In this document: piece by piece, positions 8,132 to 16,551 of the stretch
Numbering within the stretch: position 1 is the stretch's first letter
How the letters are laid out: each line of letters starts with the position of its first letter
Origin: Adlercreutzia wanghongyangiae
GTDB lineage: Bacteria > Actinomycetota > Coriobacteriia > Coriobacteriales > Eggerthellaceae
Reading direction: 5' to 3'
NCBI RefSeq assembly: GCF_035989245.1
Contig: NZ_JAYMFF010000007.1
Coordinates: 88,575 to 152,574, forward strand
Length of the DNA stretch: 64,000 nt
Notes under the pieces: generated by a model
The model's database searches: none
Seen by the model: only the letters and a program-made list of their open reading frames with translations
What the model was told of the DNA's origin: nothing
Program-made: the position numbers and the translations under genes

Positions 8132-9308
8132 GAATCAAACCTCCTACTACTGTATGTAACTGACCTGAGAAAATCGCCATGCCCAGCATGACCATATTGA
8201 TCGTGACAAGCCACTGCAACGCCTTGTACCAGCGTTTCTTCTTATGCTTCTTATGGAAAGGCGCCCGCTTCTGGTACACGTCCGTCGCCCCCATGAGCAC
8301 GCCATAGTACGCACCGTACACCAGATAGTCCACCGTCAGCCCGTGCCATGCGCCCATGAGCATGAAGTTCGCCAGATAGCCGAAGCAGGCCGTGTGCAAA
8401 CGGTCCTTGAACAGCTTGCGACGCGTAGCCGACTTCACTACGCGCATGAACACGAAATCACGCAGCCAGGTAGACAGGGTCATGTGCCAGCGATCCCAGA
8501 ACTCGCGCACGTCCAAGGCCAGAAACGGCGCACGAAAGTTCCGCGGTGTCTTGATACCGAAGCAGTAGCTGGCTCCCATGGCCATCAGCGAGTAACCGGC
8601 GAAGTCGAAGAACAGGTAGAACCCGTAAGCGTACGCATCCTTCACCTGAGCCGCCAGCTCGTGCCACATAGATCCGTCGCCCAGCGGAGCCGGCGTAAAC
8701 CAGCCGTAAAACACCGTACCCAACACCTTCTGGTACACCGCGCCGATCAACAGCAGCATAATACCCCGCGCCAGCAAATCAGCGTATTCAGAACGCGTGT
8801 AGGTGCGGTTCGCGTCTTCGGTAAAGCGCCGACTGCGATCGATGGGGCCCGAAGTAAAGGGTGCGAAGAACACAAGGAAGTACAGGTAGTCGAGAAAGCC
8901 CATGTTCTCGATGACCCCGTCGCGCACCTCGATGATAACCTGCACGGCTTTGAACGTAATATAGGACAGTCCGAGAAAGCCCATGATATTGTGCTCGAAT
9001 ACGGCACCAATCTTATAAACCACCAAAGGGGCGATCACCGCCGCCAAGGCCACGCGGTATTTCCACAAGGCCTTCTGCCCCGAGCGCCAGCTGCGCAGCA
9101 CCCAAAATGTGGCCGCGCACGCTATCGCCAAGAACCCGAGAAACGCCACCATGCCCTGGACGTTTTCTCCAAAGAGCAGTAGCAGGAACCCGAGCGACGC
9201 CACCAGGCCGTAGTATTTTATCCGATGCCCTGTAAAGCCTAGAATAGCCGCAGGGATCACCGCCAAGGCGAGAAACACATAGAACGCCGGATCGATGTAG
9301 AAATTCAT
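8124..9308 (-). CDS. dltB: D-alanyl-lipoteichoic acid acyltransferase DltB (MBOAT)
   Basis: Polytopic membrane O-acyltransferase of 394 residues that moves D-alanine from DltC to the outside for teichoic-acid esterification. Many hydrophobic helices, the motif FWDRWHMTLSTWLRDFVF typical of DltB, and the later GAWHGL segment containing the catalytic histidine of MBOAT enzymes are visible. The ATG at 9308 lies 18 bases after the dltA stop. Lipid-bound or wall-bound teichoic-acid-like polymers are therefore expected in this actinobacterium; the actual acceptor is not known. Confidence 0.94.
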   Translation of the reverse strand: MNFYIDPAFYVFLALAVIPAAILGFTGHRIKYYGLVASLGFLLLLFGENVQGMVAFLGFLAIACAATFWVLRSWRSGQKALWKYRVALAAVIAPLVVYKIGAVFEHNIMGFLGLSYITFKAVQVIIEVRDGVIENMGFLDYLYFLVFFAPFTSGPIDRSRRFTEDANRTYTRSEYADLLARGIMLLLIGAVYQKVLGTVFYGWFTPAPLGDGSMWHELAAQVKDAYAYGFYLFFDFAGYSLMAMGASYCFGIKTPRNFRAPFLALDVREFWDRWHMTLSTWLRDFVFMRVVKSATRRKLFKDRLHTACFGYLANFMLMGAWHGLTVDYLVYGAYYGVLMGATDVYQKRAPFHKKHKKKRWYKALQWLVTINMVMLGMAIFSGQLHTVVGGLIHG

Positions 9309-9326
9309 AACCGCCAGCCCCGCGCC

Positions 9327-10865
9327 CTAGGCCAAGGCCTTGCGGTCGATTTTGCCATTCACGTTCAGCGCAAACGATTCATGAAATACGATCTTCTTCG
9401 GAATCATGTAATCGGGGAGCACTTGGCGCAATTCCGCCTTAATCTGCTGTCCCAGCTTGAACGACAGCTCAGCCGCAGGGTCGGCCAGCTGGACATGGGC
9501 CACGAGGTGAGACACCTTCCCATCTTTCTCGGCAGGCAGGACCACCGCCTCTTTAACGGAAGGCAGCGATGCGAGCCCCTGCTCCACATCGCCCAGTTCG
9601 ACGCGGAAGCCGTTGAGCTTCACCTGAAAGTCCAGGCGCCCCAGGCAGTACAGGCGCCCTTGCTCGTCCAGATAGCCCTTGTCGCCGGTCTTATACGAAC
9701 GCACGGTCTCCCCGTCGGCATCGGCGTGCTCAGAGAAAACGGCTTCAGTCAGATCGGAACGACCGAAGTAGCCCAGCGACACCGTAGCGCCCTCCAGATA
9801 CACCTCTCCCACCCGACCCGACGGTAGCACGTCGCCCGTTTCCACATCGCGGATCACCGCACGCACCTCAGGGTTCAGGAAGCCCACGGGTAGCGGATTC
9901 AACTGGTCGGCGATATCGCGTGTCACTTCGATATCGGTCACCGCTTGGGTTTCCGTCGGGCCATAGGTGTTAAAGATGCGCGCGCCCGGAAATCGATCGA
10001 GCAACTTGCTTGCGGTCGCATTGCGAAACACCTCGCCGCACAGCACAATGGTATCCAGCTGCGGGAGCAGCTGAGCATTGAACGAGGGGTCGGCCAGGCA
10101 CATCTCGATATAGGATGGCGTAGACACCCAGGTGGTCAAGCCGCTCGCTGCGAGCGCCTCGAAAGACGCGCTCATGCTCTGCTCGTATTCCGATTCCAAG
10201 GCGAACAGCGTGTAGCCAGCCGAGAGCCCCGCCACGATGTCAAACAGACTTACATCAAACGTATAGGGAACGCGATTGAAGCTGATGCGATCCGGGCCAG
10301 CGGGAAACAACTTCCCAAAGTAGTCCATGAACGCATCAACACAACGCGAGGGCATCTGCACGCCCTTGGGACGACCCGTGCTGCCCGAAGTGAACAAAAG
10401 GTAGAAGACATCGTCGTCCGACACCCAGCTATCCTCAAAAACCGTCTCACCCGATAGGCAGGCCGCGCGCACCTCGTCTTTCCCCAGCACCCGCTCGGCC
10501 AGGGAGACATCGGCAGCAAGCGGCTCGTCGGCCAGCGAGATAACCAGCGGTTGTCCGATTTGCTCGAGGATGTCCGCAACACGATCGGAGGGATAGGCGA
10601 TATCGATCGGCGCATAAGGCAACCCCGCCTTCGCCGCCGCAAAGAACGACACCAACATAAGCGGCGACTTATGGCCATAGACCACCACCGGTTTGTCCTC
10701 GGGCGCCTCCCTCCTCAGAAAGGCCGCCAGACCGTCGGACCAGCGGTCAAGTTCGCCATAAGTTAAGGAATCAGATACCCCCCCCCGAGAGGTAAAGTAC
10801 GCCGCTCGATCAGGATGCTCGCAACACTCCCGCGAAACTTCCTTTAGAAACCTGCTTGCTGCCAT
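9327..10865 (-). CDS. dltA: D-alanine--D-alanyl carrier protein ligase
   Basis: Adenylates D-alanine and loads it on DltC. The 512-residue adenylate-forming enzyme shows the P-loop-like core LLFTSGSTGRPKGVQ, the NTYGPTETQAV motif, and the C-terminal NGKIDRKAL lysine motif. Start ATG 10865 has AAGGAAGT upstream; an in-frame GTG at 10910 would add 15 residues. Near codon 27 the coding strand carries nine consecutive G (10778-10786, within SRGGVS). A slip of one base would terminate or shift the enzyme early, so the gene, first in the operon, could be switched by slipped-strand mispairing. That is inference. Confidence 0.94.
   Translation of the reverse strand: MAASRFLKEVSRECCEHPDRAAYFTSRGGVSDSLTYGELDRWSDGLAAFLRREAPEDKPVVVYGHKSPLMLVSFFAAAKAGLPYAPIDIAYPSDRVADILEQIGQPLVISLADEPLAADVSLAERVLGKDEVRAACLSGETVFEDSWVSDDDVFYLLFTSGSTGRPKGVQMPSRCVDAFMDYFGKLFPAGPDRISFNRVPYTFDVSLFDIVAGLSAGYTLFALESEYEQSMSASFEALAASGLTTWVSTPSYIEMCLADPSFNAQLLPQLDTIVLCGEVFRNATASKLLDRFPGARIFNTYGPTETQAVTDIEVTRDIADQLNPLPVGFLNPEVRAVIRDVETGDVLPSGRVGEVYLEGATVSLGYFGRSDLTEAVFSEHADADGETVRSYKTGDKGYLDEQGRLYCLGRLDFQVKLNGFRVELGDVEQGLASLPSVKEAVVLPAEKDGKVSHLVAHVQLADPAAELSFKLGQQIKAELRQVLPDYMIPKKIVFHESFALNVNGKIDRKALA
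10775..10789. repeat. G9 tract near the 5' end of dltA
   Basis: On the coding strand CTCG(9)TAT; identical 15-mer at 6340-6354. The tract is C on the plus strand at 10778-10786. Confidence 0.85.
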
Positions 10866-11066
10866 ATCACTTCCTTGCCCATAGAATGAAACTTGATTAT
10901 AAACGCTCACCTCCTTTCGCTCCAGTCACACCAAAAGCAAACGAAACATATCCGCAAACAGCGGGAAGCACAGTCCCCTTCCACGCGCCGCCGATCCCGC
11001 ACGACCCGCAAAATGCGTCACAAGCAAAGCCCCATCCTGCCTAAAACCCCATTATATCTTTTGCTT

Positions 11067-11816
11067 TTACGAAAATACCTCACTAACAACGTCACCGCCC
11101 AAGCCAACAAGGCCATTGACCCGATCTGCTGCAATAATTATATTCTTTGTCACACGATCAACATTAGAATCTGAATCATAGTCAAAATCGCTAGCGACTT
11201 GACCATACTCGTAAAGAACACGCTGCTCGCGCTCCCAATACTCCCTCGCACTTATGTATCTCATTCTCGCCCACTCGGCAAACCCAGCCTTATCAAGACA
11301 CGATGCCAAAGCGCGCTTACACTCCAACTTGTTTCCTGCCGCCTCAATCGCTTCTTGGTATGCTTCAAGGGCCCTCTCCAAATCACCATTCTCGTAATGA
11401 CAATCACCGACCCACATAATCGCCTTCACTTTGTTGTTTACACTGCATTCCCGATTCATTGCAGCTCGTTTAAACCACAAAATGGCTTCTTCCCGGTCCC
11501 GTTCGGCGCCGACACCGTCTTTAAGCAGCAGTCCGACGTCGAGGCAGCCTCCGCAGTCTCCCGCTCTTGCAGCCTTCATTGCAAACTCAAATGCCTTTTC
11601 TGTGTCCACCGACACGCCCTTGCCACTTCTGTAACATCGTCCAAGCGCGCACGCTCCACAAGCATCTCCCTGTCCAGAAGACCACAGGTAGAAACGGGCG
11701 GCCGTCTTCTCATCTCCCCGAAGAGCGGCTAAACGCCCTTGCCAGTACAGCGCTCGGCCCATATCGCTGTCCTGATACTTCTCGATCATCTGCTCAATAC
11801 CAGCCTCACTCAACAC
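11067..11816 (-). CDS. Sel1/TPR-repeat protein
   Basis: A 249-residue soluble protein with no signal peptide. Several helical repeats are visible: AAxxYLWSSGQGDACGACALGRCYRSGKGV, then AFEFAMKAARAGDCGGCLDVGLLLKDGVG, then the AILWFKRAAM unit, followed by a TPR-like stretch (GDCHYENGDLERALEAYQEAIEA). Such solenoids act as protein-protein scaffolds. The GTG at 11816 is chosen for GGAGG six bases upstream. The C-terminal ~50 residues (ending GDVVSEVFS) are not repeat-like. It lies alone between the dlt operon and transposase remnants; function unknown. Confidence 0.82.
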   Translation of the reverse strand: MLSEAGIEQMIEKYQDSDMGRALYWQGRLAALRGDEKTAARFYLWSSGQGDACGACALGRCYRSGKGVSVDTEKAFEFAMKAARAGDCGGCLDVGLLLKDGVGAERDREEAILWFKRAAMNRECSVNNKVKAIMWVGDCHYENGDLERALEAYQEAIEAAGNKLECKRALASCLDKAGFAEWARMRYISAREYWEREQRVLYEYGQVASDFDYDSDSNVDRVTKNIIIAADRVNGLVGLGGDVVSEVFS

Positions 11817-11924
11817 AGAACACCTCCCCATATATATTACGAACAGAAAACCATACTCTCGGGACCTCTACAACTAAGGTAGTGCCCACGATTGTTGGCG
11901 TAGACACCTAGAATCTTGTTTGCA

Positions 11925-12300
11925 TTCTAACCCATCATCTAGACGGCCCTCCCCTGCGATCGGATTGTCAGCAACCACTACTTCGATGATTCGCCCGGCA
12001 TGCTCCCCAGGCGCGTCTTCGTAGGCGGCGGCCGGAGCCGCGGATCTCGCCGGCGAAGACACCAGGGTGATGGACTCTTCTGTACACCATCTCCTGCTCG
12101 CCCAATCCTCATCCATCTCGGAGAACACAACGCCGAGAAGGCGGATCAGCGACTTCCTGGACGGGAGCGCCTGTACCACGCAGCTGCGGCGTATCGGTTC
12201 ACGGTTGGCGCGCTCCTGCACGTTGTTGGTGCGCAGTCGACGGTGATGAGGTACTGTCCAGACTCTTGCGCAAATTTCAGCAGGCGGCTGCCGGCCGTCG
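11925..12300 (-). pseudogene. IS256/Mutator-family transposase C-terminal remnant
   Basis: The minus strand reads LRTNNVQERANREPIRRS followed by VVQALPSRKSLIRLLG and FSEMDEDWASRRW, matching the C-terminal end of IS256-type transposases (normally LRTxNxxERxNRExRRR...). The stretch just upstream (LLKFAQESGQYL) is in another frame, so a frameshift is present, and the catalytic DDE core is missing. It is a decayed fragment. Confidence 0.75.
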
Positions 12301-12324
12301 GCATGGTCACTCGTCCAGCAGTCT

Positions 12325-12413
12325 ATGCAATCCCTTCGGTATTGCATGGGGCTCCTGTAATCTAGATCGCTCTTGATCCTTATGTGTTTTTCACAAGGGA
12401 GGAGTTTCTCCAT
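12325..12413 (-). pseudogene. IS3-family transposase C-terminal remnant
   Basis: About 30 residues (IKSDLDYRSPMQYRRD core) resemble the extreme C-terminus of IS3-family OrfB integrases, where such a motif follows the DDE core. It runs in frame directly into the IS256 remnant, which suggests one element inserted beside or into another before both decayed. Confidence 0.6.
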
Positions 12414-12421
12414 GGGGATAG

Positions 12422-12464
12422 TTCGATCTTCTCGGACGGCCTTCGGCCGCCCTCGCAGATCGAA
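12422..12464. repeat. 20-bp imperfect inverted repeat
   Basis: Arms 12422-12441 and 12445-12464 (loop TTC) match in about 16 of 20 positions, with a GC-rich apex. No T run follows. It may be a REP-like element, an IS end or an old terminator. From 12465 to 12703 I see no convincing gene. Confidence 0.5.
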
Positions 12465-12703
12465 TCGCTACACCAACAATCGGGACACTACCCGCGAAAT
12501 CCGTGCAGATAATTGATGATATAGCTGTAGTTAAGCTCTCGTGAAATATCGAGAAGCCCCACATTTCGAGCCCGCGCTAGAAAAAACCCAGCACAACAGC
12601 ATTAGCAAAAGTCTAGCACAAGATCGATACCCGTCCTTCGACATACCCCTCATCGAGGGCAACACGAAAAAACATCCCGCTACTAGGCACCCGTCATGAA
12701 ATT

Positions 12704-13834
12704 TCAAAACTCGAGGAGGTCCCTCCACGCACCGCAAAGCGTCTGCCAAGAATAATGTGATCCTATTATTTCTTTGTTGCCTTTAGTATCTAGTACTATT
12801 TCGTCATCCAGTATTGAACGTATTAATCCAGGCAGCTCATCGTATGCGTCATATGTCACATATTCGATGCCCAATCTATCAAGTTCCTTATAGCTTATCC
12901 ACTTTGGATTCACAAGAATAGAGTCAGAATACAGGCACTCACGAACAGATGATGAAAGCCCATCACTTTGCTGTGCATGCAAAAAAATATCTGTCGCAAC
13001 GCGAACTTTGGCAATGTCAGCAAGAGGATAACCTTCAGTCAGGACCACATGATCTATCCCGCAGCTCTCCAACGACACCCCAATATCCTCTACATAGTTC
13101 TTCGTGGCCCCCGGTATGTGAAGCAATAATTGGACCCTTGCTTTTGCCCCATAGTCTAAAGAGGACAGAGCGTCAATCACTTTGATGTGATTTTGACGCG
13201 TCGCCCCGTTGTGCCCGATGGCGATTGTTAGCTTATCTTCGCTCAAACCAATTTGCCGCTTGCTGCCGGCTTTTCCATATTGCCTGATCGCAGAATCAAG
13301 ATAAGGCAAAGCCAATGTACCAAAATTTGCATGATGAATCTCGGGCGAGTAGCTTTGCCCAAAACGTCTTGCGAACTCATCTGACATCTTCTCAGTTGAA
13401 AGGTTAATTCTGTCAGACGCTTCGATAATTCTCTCGAGGAAAAAGGTCTTGCTCTCCCCTAATGCCAAGATATCCGATCCCCAAAACACCGTCACAATTT
13501 TGCAGTTTAGCATTTTAAGTGCGGCGATCAAACTTATGGCTCGTACAGAATTTGGCGGATAGTGAACAACGGCAACATCAAATTTAACCCTGTTTTTTGC
13601 CAAGAAACGAAACGGCGCCAAAAACGCTGTTGTTTTTTTCAGAAGTCGATTTCCCGAACTCGAGACAAGCTGTTTCAGGGTAACACCAAATTCCTCCTGA
13701 TACATTCCCTCGATCGCTTCAGTTACTGCGTCATAGGAAATCAAATCAAGGGTATGCCCCAATGGCAGATGAATATTCCGAATGATTTCTTGCGTCCATA
13801 TCGATGAGGCATTCGCCACTAGGAGCACCTTCAT
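12704..13834 (-). CDS. Glycosyltransferase, distant WecF/GT56-like
   Basis: A 376-residue GT-B-type protein, last gene of the polysaccharide operon. Segments TVFWGSDI, LTIAIGHNGATRQNHIKVIDAL and VQLLLHIPGATKNYVEDI fall in the same order and spacing as in WecF, the enterobacterial Fuc4NAc transferase (WxWGxDL, xILVGNSGDxxNxHI, VxxPxGYPxxxxxYI). The adjacent gene is WecD-like, as in enterobacterial common antigen synthesis. It may therefore transfer a 4-acetamido-4,6-dideoxy sugar. Similarity is judged by eye and is distant. The region is AT-richer than the core genes, suggesting transfer. Confidence 0.62.
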   Translation of the reverse strand: MKVLLVANASSIWTQEIIRNIHLPLGHTLDLISYDAVTEAIEGMYQEEFGVTLKQLVSSSGNRLLKKTTAFLAPFRFLAKNRVKFDVAVVHYPPNSVRAISLIAALKMLNCKIVTVFWGSDILALGESKTFFLERIIEASDRINLSTEKMSDEFARRFGQSYSPEIHHANFGTLALPYLDSAIRQYGKAGSKRQIGLSEDKLTIAIGHNGATRQNHIKVIDALSSLDYGAKARVQLLLHIPGATKNYVEDIGVSLESCGIDHVVLTEGYPLADIAKVRVATDIFLHAQQSDGLSSSVRECLYSDSILVNPKWISYKELDRLGIEYVTYDAYDELPGLIRSILDDEIVLDTKGNKEIIGSHYSWQTLCGAWRDLLEF

Positions 13835-13853
13835 TCCGTTTCACCTGCCAAGT

Positions 13854-14585
13854 TTAGTCAACATTCCAACAATGATAAACAAAGGTACGCGATACTTCTC
13901 GGAAACCCATTTTATGGTACATGTTAATCGCTGGAAGATTGTCGAGCTGAGTTCCCACGCGCGCAGTCTCGCATCCGCGCAAAGAACCAAAGTGATCAAT
14001 CCCCCTCATCAATTCGGAAGCGATGCCGCATCCCCTAAAATCCTCGTTCACCTTCACCAGCTCCAACGTAACATCGTTATCCACCAAACGGAACAAAGTA
14101 AAGCCGGCAACCCTTCTCTCGACTAGCTTTACCGCGAAATACTTATCATCGAAACATTTCGAATTCGCTATCCACTCATTGTAGACATTGAAAGCGTTTC
14201 TACTTCTCATGTGGGGATCACGTACAAACTTCGAATACATGTAGTCTTTCTCGAGAACCTTCATCTGAAGAAATAAATCTTCATCCAAATCACGAGAGGG
14301 GATGATCCTAAAATCCGACGGCTCCGGTGCCTGTTCAATGCTCTTAGACAGCTGAATATTGATATCCACGAGACGCGCGTGTAGCTCGGAAGTTATTCGA
14401 TAATTTGTTTCAACAAAATTTCCTGCACACCTAATGCTTACAAAGTCAAATTGATTAATGCGACTCGCAAGGTCGACCAATGCGCCTGAGTTAATATCTT
14501 CTTCTGTAAGATCGACCTTGCCACATCGCAAGTTAAAGTAATTACTGTCCCAATCCAGTTCATCAATCATCATCTCTCGCCTCAC
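13854..14585 (-). CDS. GNAT N-acetyltransferase, WecD-like
   Basis: A 243-residue acetyltransferase. The N-terminus LDWDSNYFNLRCGKV resembles WecD/RffC, which acetylates the 4-amino group of dTDP-Fuc4N. The GNAT acetyl-CoA loop is visible as VNEDFRGCGIASELM, followed by NLPAINMYHKMGF near the end. GTG 14585 has AGGAG seven bases upstream. In this operon, which has a PglF-type dehydratase and PglE-type aminotransferase but no PglD-type acetyltransferase, it could supply the 4-N-acetylation step. That role is inferred. Confidence 0.72.
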   Translation of the reverse strand: MRREMMIDELDWDSNYFNLRCGKVDLTEEDINSGALVDLASRINQFDFVSIRCAGNFVETNYRITSELHARLVDINIQLSKSIEQAPEPSDFRIIPSRDLDEDLFLQMKVLEKDYMYSKFVRDPHMRSRNAFNVYNEWIANSKCFDDKYFAVKLVERRVAGFTLFRLVDNDVTLELVKVNEDFRGCGIASELMRGIDHFGSLRGCETARVGTQLDNLPAINMYHKMGFREVSRTFVYHCWNVD

Positions 14586-14625
14586 AGAATCTCTCCTTTT
14601 TCATTGGCCGTTACGTGACTTAAAA

Positions 14626-16377
14626 TCAGTTTTCTTTCGATGGCTGCTCCATTCCAGCCCCCAAACCCCCATACGACGCATCACCGAAATAATAATCAAT
14701 TGCCAGGAGAGTCGTCAGGGCCTGCATTTTCTCCAATGTCGAGGAGTCCCTTATATACGAATCTATCTCTGCCCTCACATAAGAGGGGCAGGTCGGACGC
14801 TCCCTGACAAGTTCCTCGTCGATCCATTTTCTGATATCAGCATTCGACTTGTACCAAACATCAAAAGGATTCATCGAGGAAATCGGAGTGCCGCCTCGCA
14901 TCTTTGTCAACATCCGTTTTGCACCCCTCATGCACTTTTTTAGAAGCCTAGACAGCTTCGTAGACGTAATCTTTGCCCCTTCCTTTTCCCAAACAAATTG
15001 CGCAGCTTCAGGGTGCTTTTCAAGTATCCAGCGTTTGTAGAGCTTATGGTTTGCGCGTTTCTCGATGGGAATACTTAGGCAGAAGTTGAAAAAATCTACG
15101 TCCAAAAAAGGAGAGGCCACCTCAGTATAATTTCGACGCACGAAATGAGACGACAAAGCTCCGAGAAAACCTCGCGTCTCCAACAGATACTGCTCTCTAT
15201 CTACATATCCGCGAGTCATCGGAGGCGCAATTCTTTCAACCCTCTTATTCGAATAATTGCCACCGGGTCGAAAGTCGTCTAACTCATCCGCAGAGCCCAA
15301 AAAGGAGCCAACTACCACATCTCCCATTTGTCCCGTATGGCCCATGCCCAGGCTATTGAAATTCAATCTCCTCATAAATGACTCGGCGCCTGTAATTCCT
15401 GCAACGAGACTCAAACCAAAATTCATCTCAACAATTTGTTTTGCATCAAAAATGAAATTTGCATCATCAAGGGACTTAAAAATGAATTCATTATGGAGAT
15501 AAGCCGCTATCTCTTGGGCAATCAACTGATCAAGATACTGCGATTGAGAGAACGCGACATTGAGGATCGGAGCGAAGCCCAATTCGTGGGCAACCCACGT
15601 TGTCATCCTTGAATCCAGCCCCCCGCTCAGATCACAAAGGTGACCATACCCGTACTCCACATCCTTGGAAAGGCCTCTTAAAACTGCCCGCTGAAAAAGT
15701 CGATCCATTTCTTGAATGATTTCCTCATCAGACCAGTCGCTTAGATCTTGAAGATACTCTTTGGGTCGATAATAGCTATCAACCTTCACTTCCCCAAATT
15801 TATTGACGACAGCAAACGATCCGGGAAGCAGCCTCTTAATCTCGCCTGCATATGTGCTTTCATCAACCATGAAGCCATAGCTCAACATCATGTACACAGC
15901 ATCCATGTTCAGCGTTAGGTCCACGCCCTCTTTTGCAAGCGCACTGAGCACATAATTGACCTGTGAGCCAAAAGCAAAACATCCGGTATTATCGGTGTAA
16001 TAAAAAACAGGGTTGTCTCCATAATGATTAGTGAAAATCACCCATTCTTCTCGTGCCTTGTCGTATAGGGCACCCGAGAACGATCCTCGAAATCCATCAA
16101 AGAAAATTCTCCCGTGCTGCAAATACATCGAGGAAACTAACTCTTCGACGGTTTCAACGTCATAATCCACAAGAAGCTCGGCTTTATTTAAAAGTACGCC
16201 TTCCATTATGATGAAGCACTCTTTGCCCTCGGCAAAAACCTTATCATGGAGAAACTTATTTAAAGTATTTCGCGCGCAAAATACCCCGTCAATCTGCCAT
16301 TCATCCGTAACACATTCGTTGTTTCGAAAGTTATCTAACTCTATCTTTCCGAAATTACTTATAAAAAAGCCAGGCAT
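14626..16377 (-). CDS. Asparagine synthetase-like amidoligase lacking the glutaminase cysteine
   Basis: A 583-residue protein with the AsnB layout: an N-terminal Ntn-hydrolase-like region (1 to ~190) and an ATP-pyrophosphatase domain with the PP-loop SGGLDS at 251-256. AsnB enzymes start M-C-G; with the best start (ATG 16377, GAGG upstream) this one reads MPGFF, so the nucleophilic Cys is replaced by Pro. It would need free ammonia or another amine, or have lost glutaminase activity. In O-antigen clusters such proteins (for example Pseudomonas WbpS) are proposed to amidate uronic acids; the same operon makes a diacetamido-mannuronic acid. Uronate amidation is therefore a reasonable but unproven role. 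Confidence 0.8.
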   Translation of the reverse strand: MPGFFISNFGKIELDNFRNNECVTDEWQIDGVFCARNTLNKFLHDKVFAEGKECFIIMEGVLLNKAELLVDYDVETVEELVSSMYLQHGRIFFDGFRGSFSGALYDKAREEWVIFTNHYGDNPVFYYTDNTGCFAFGSQVNYVLSALAKEGVDLTLNMDAVYMMLSYGFMVDESTYAGEIKRLLPGSFAVVNKFGEVKVDSYYRPKEYLQDLSDWSDEEIIQEMDRLFQRAVLRGLSKDVEYGYGHLCDLSGGLDSRMTTWVAHELGFAPILNVAFSQSQYLDQLIAQEIAAYLHNEFIFKSLDDANFIFDAKQIVEMNFGLSLVAGITGAESFMRRLNFNSLGMGHTGQMGDVVVGSFLGSADELDDFRPGGNYSNKRVERIAPPMTRGYVDREQYLLETRGFLGALSSHFVRRNYTEVASPFLDVDFFNFCLSIPIEKRANHKLYKRWILEKHPEAAQFVWEKEGAKITSTKLSRLLKKCMRGAKRMLTKMRGGTPISSMNPFDVWYKSNADIRKWIDEELVRERPTCPSYVRAEIDSYIRDSSTLEKMQALTTLLAIDYYFGDASYGGLGAGMEQPSKEN

Positions 16378-16551
16378 GTTGTTCCTCACTGCAACCATTG
16401 ATCACGGACATACAAAGTACCACAGCGGTTCCATGGCTGCCTCCCGGCATCAACGTAAAACGCAGATAGCCCATTCAGGCACCATGACAGCAAGCCCCAA
16501 GAACACAAAGATCTTGCCATTCTTGCCCATATTCCACTTTATGATTCACAC

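Noticed and set aside
10822..10910. A strong Shine-Dalgarno (AAAGGAGGTGA) upstream of dltA and a possible 12-codon leader peptide overlapping its start
   Set aside because: No start codon lies at proper distance from that site except the in-frame GTG 10910 that overlaps it; the 12-codon frame has no sign of attenuation. Left as a note.
12531..12749. A 72-codon minus-strand frame at the end of the polysaccharide operon
   Set aside because: It overlaps the end of the WecF-like gene in another frame and has no ribosome binding site or recognisable features.
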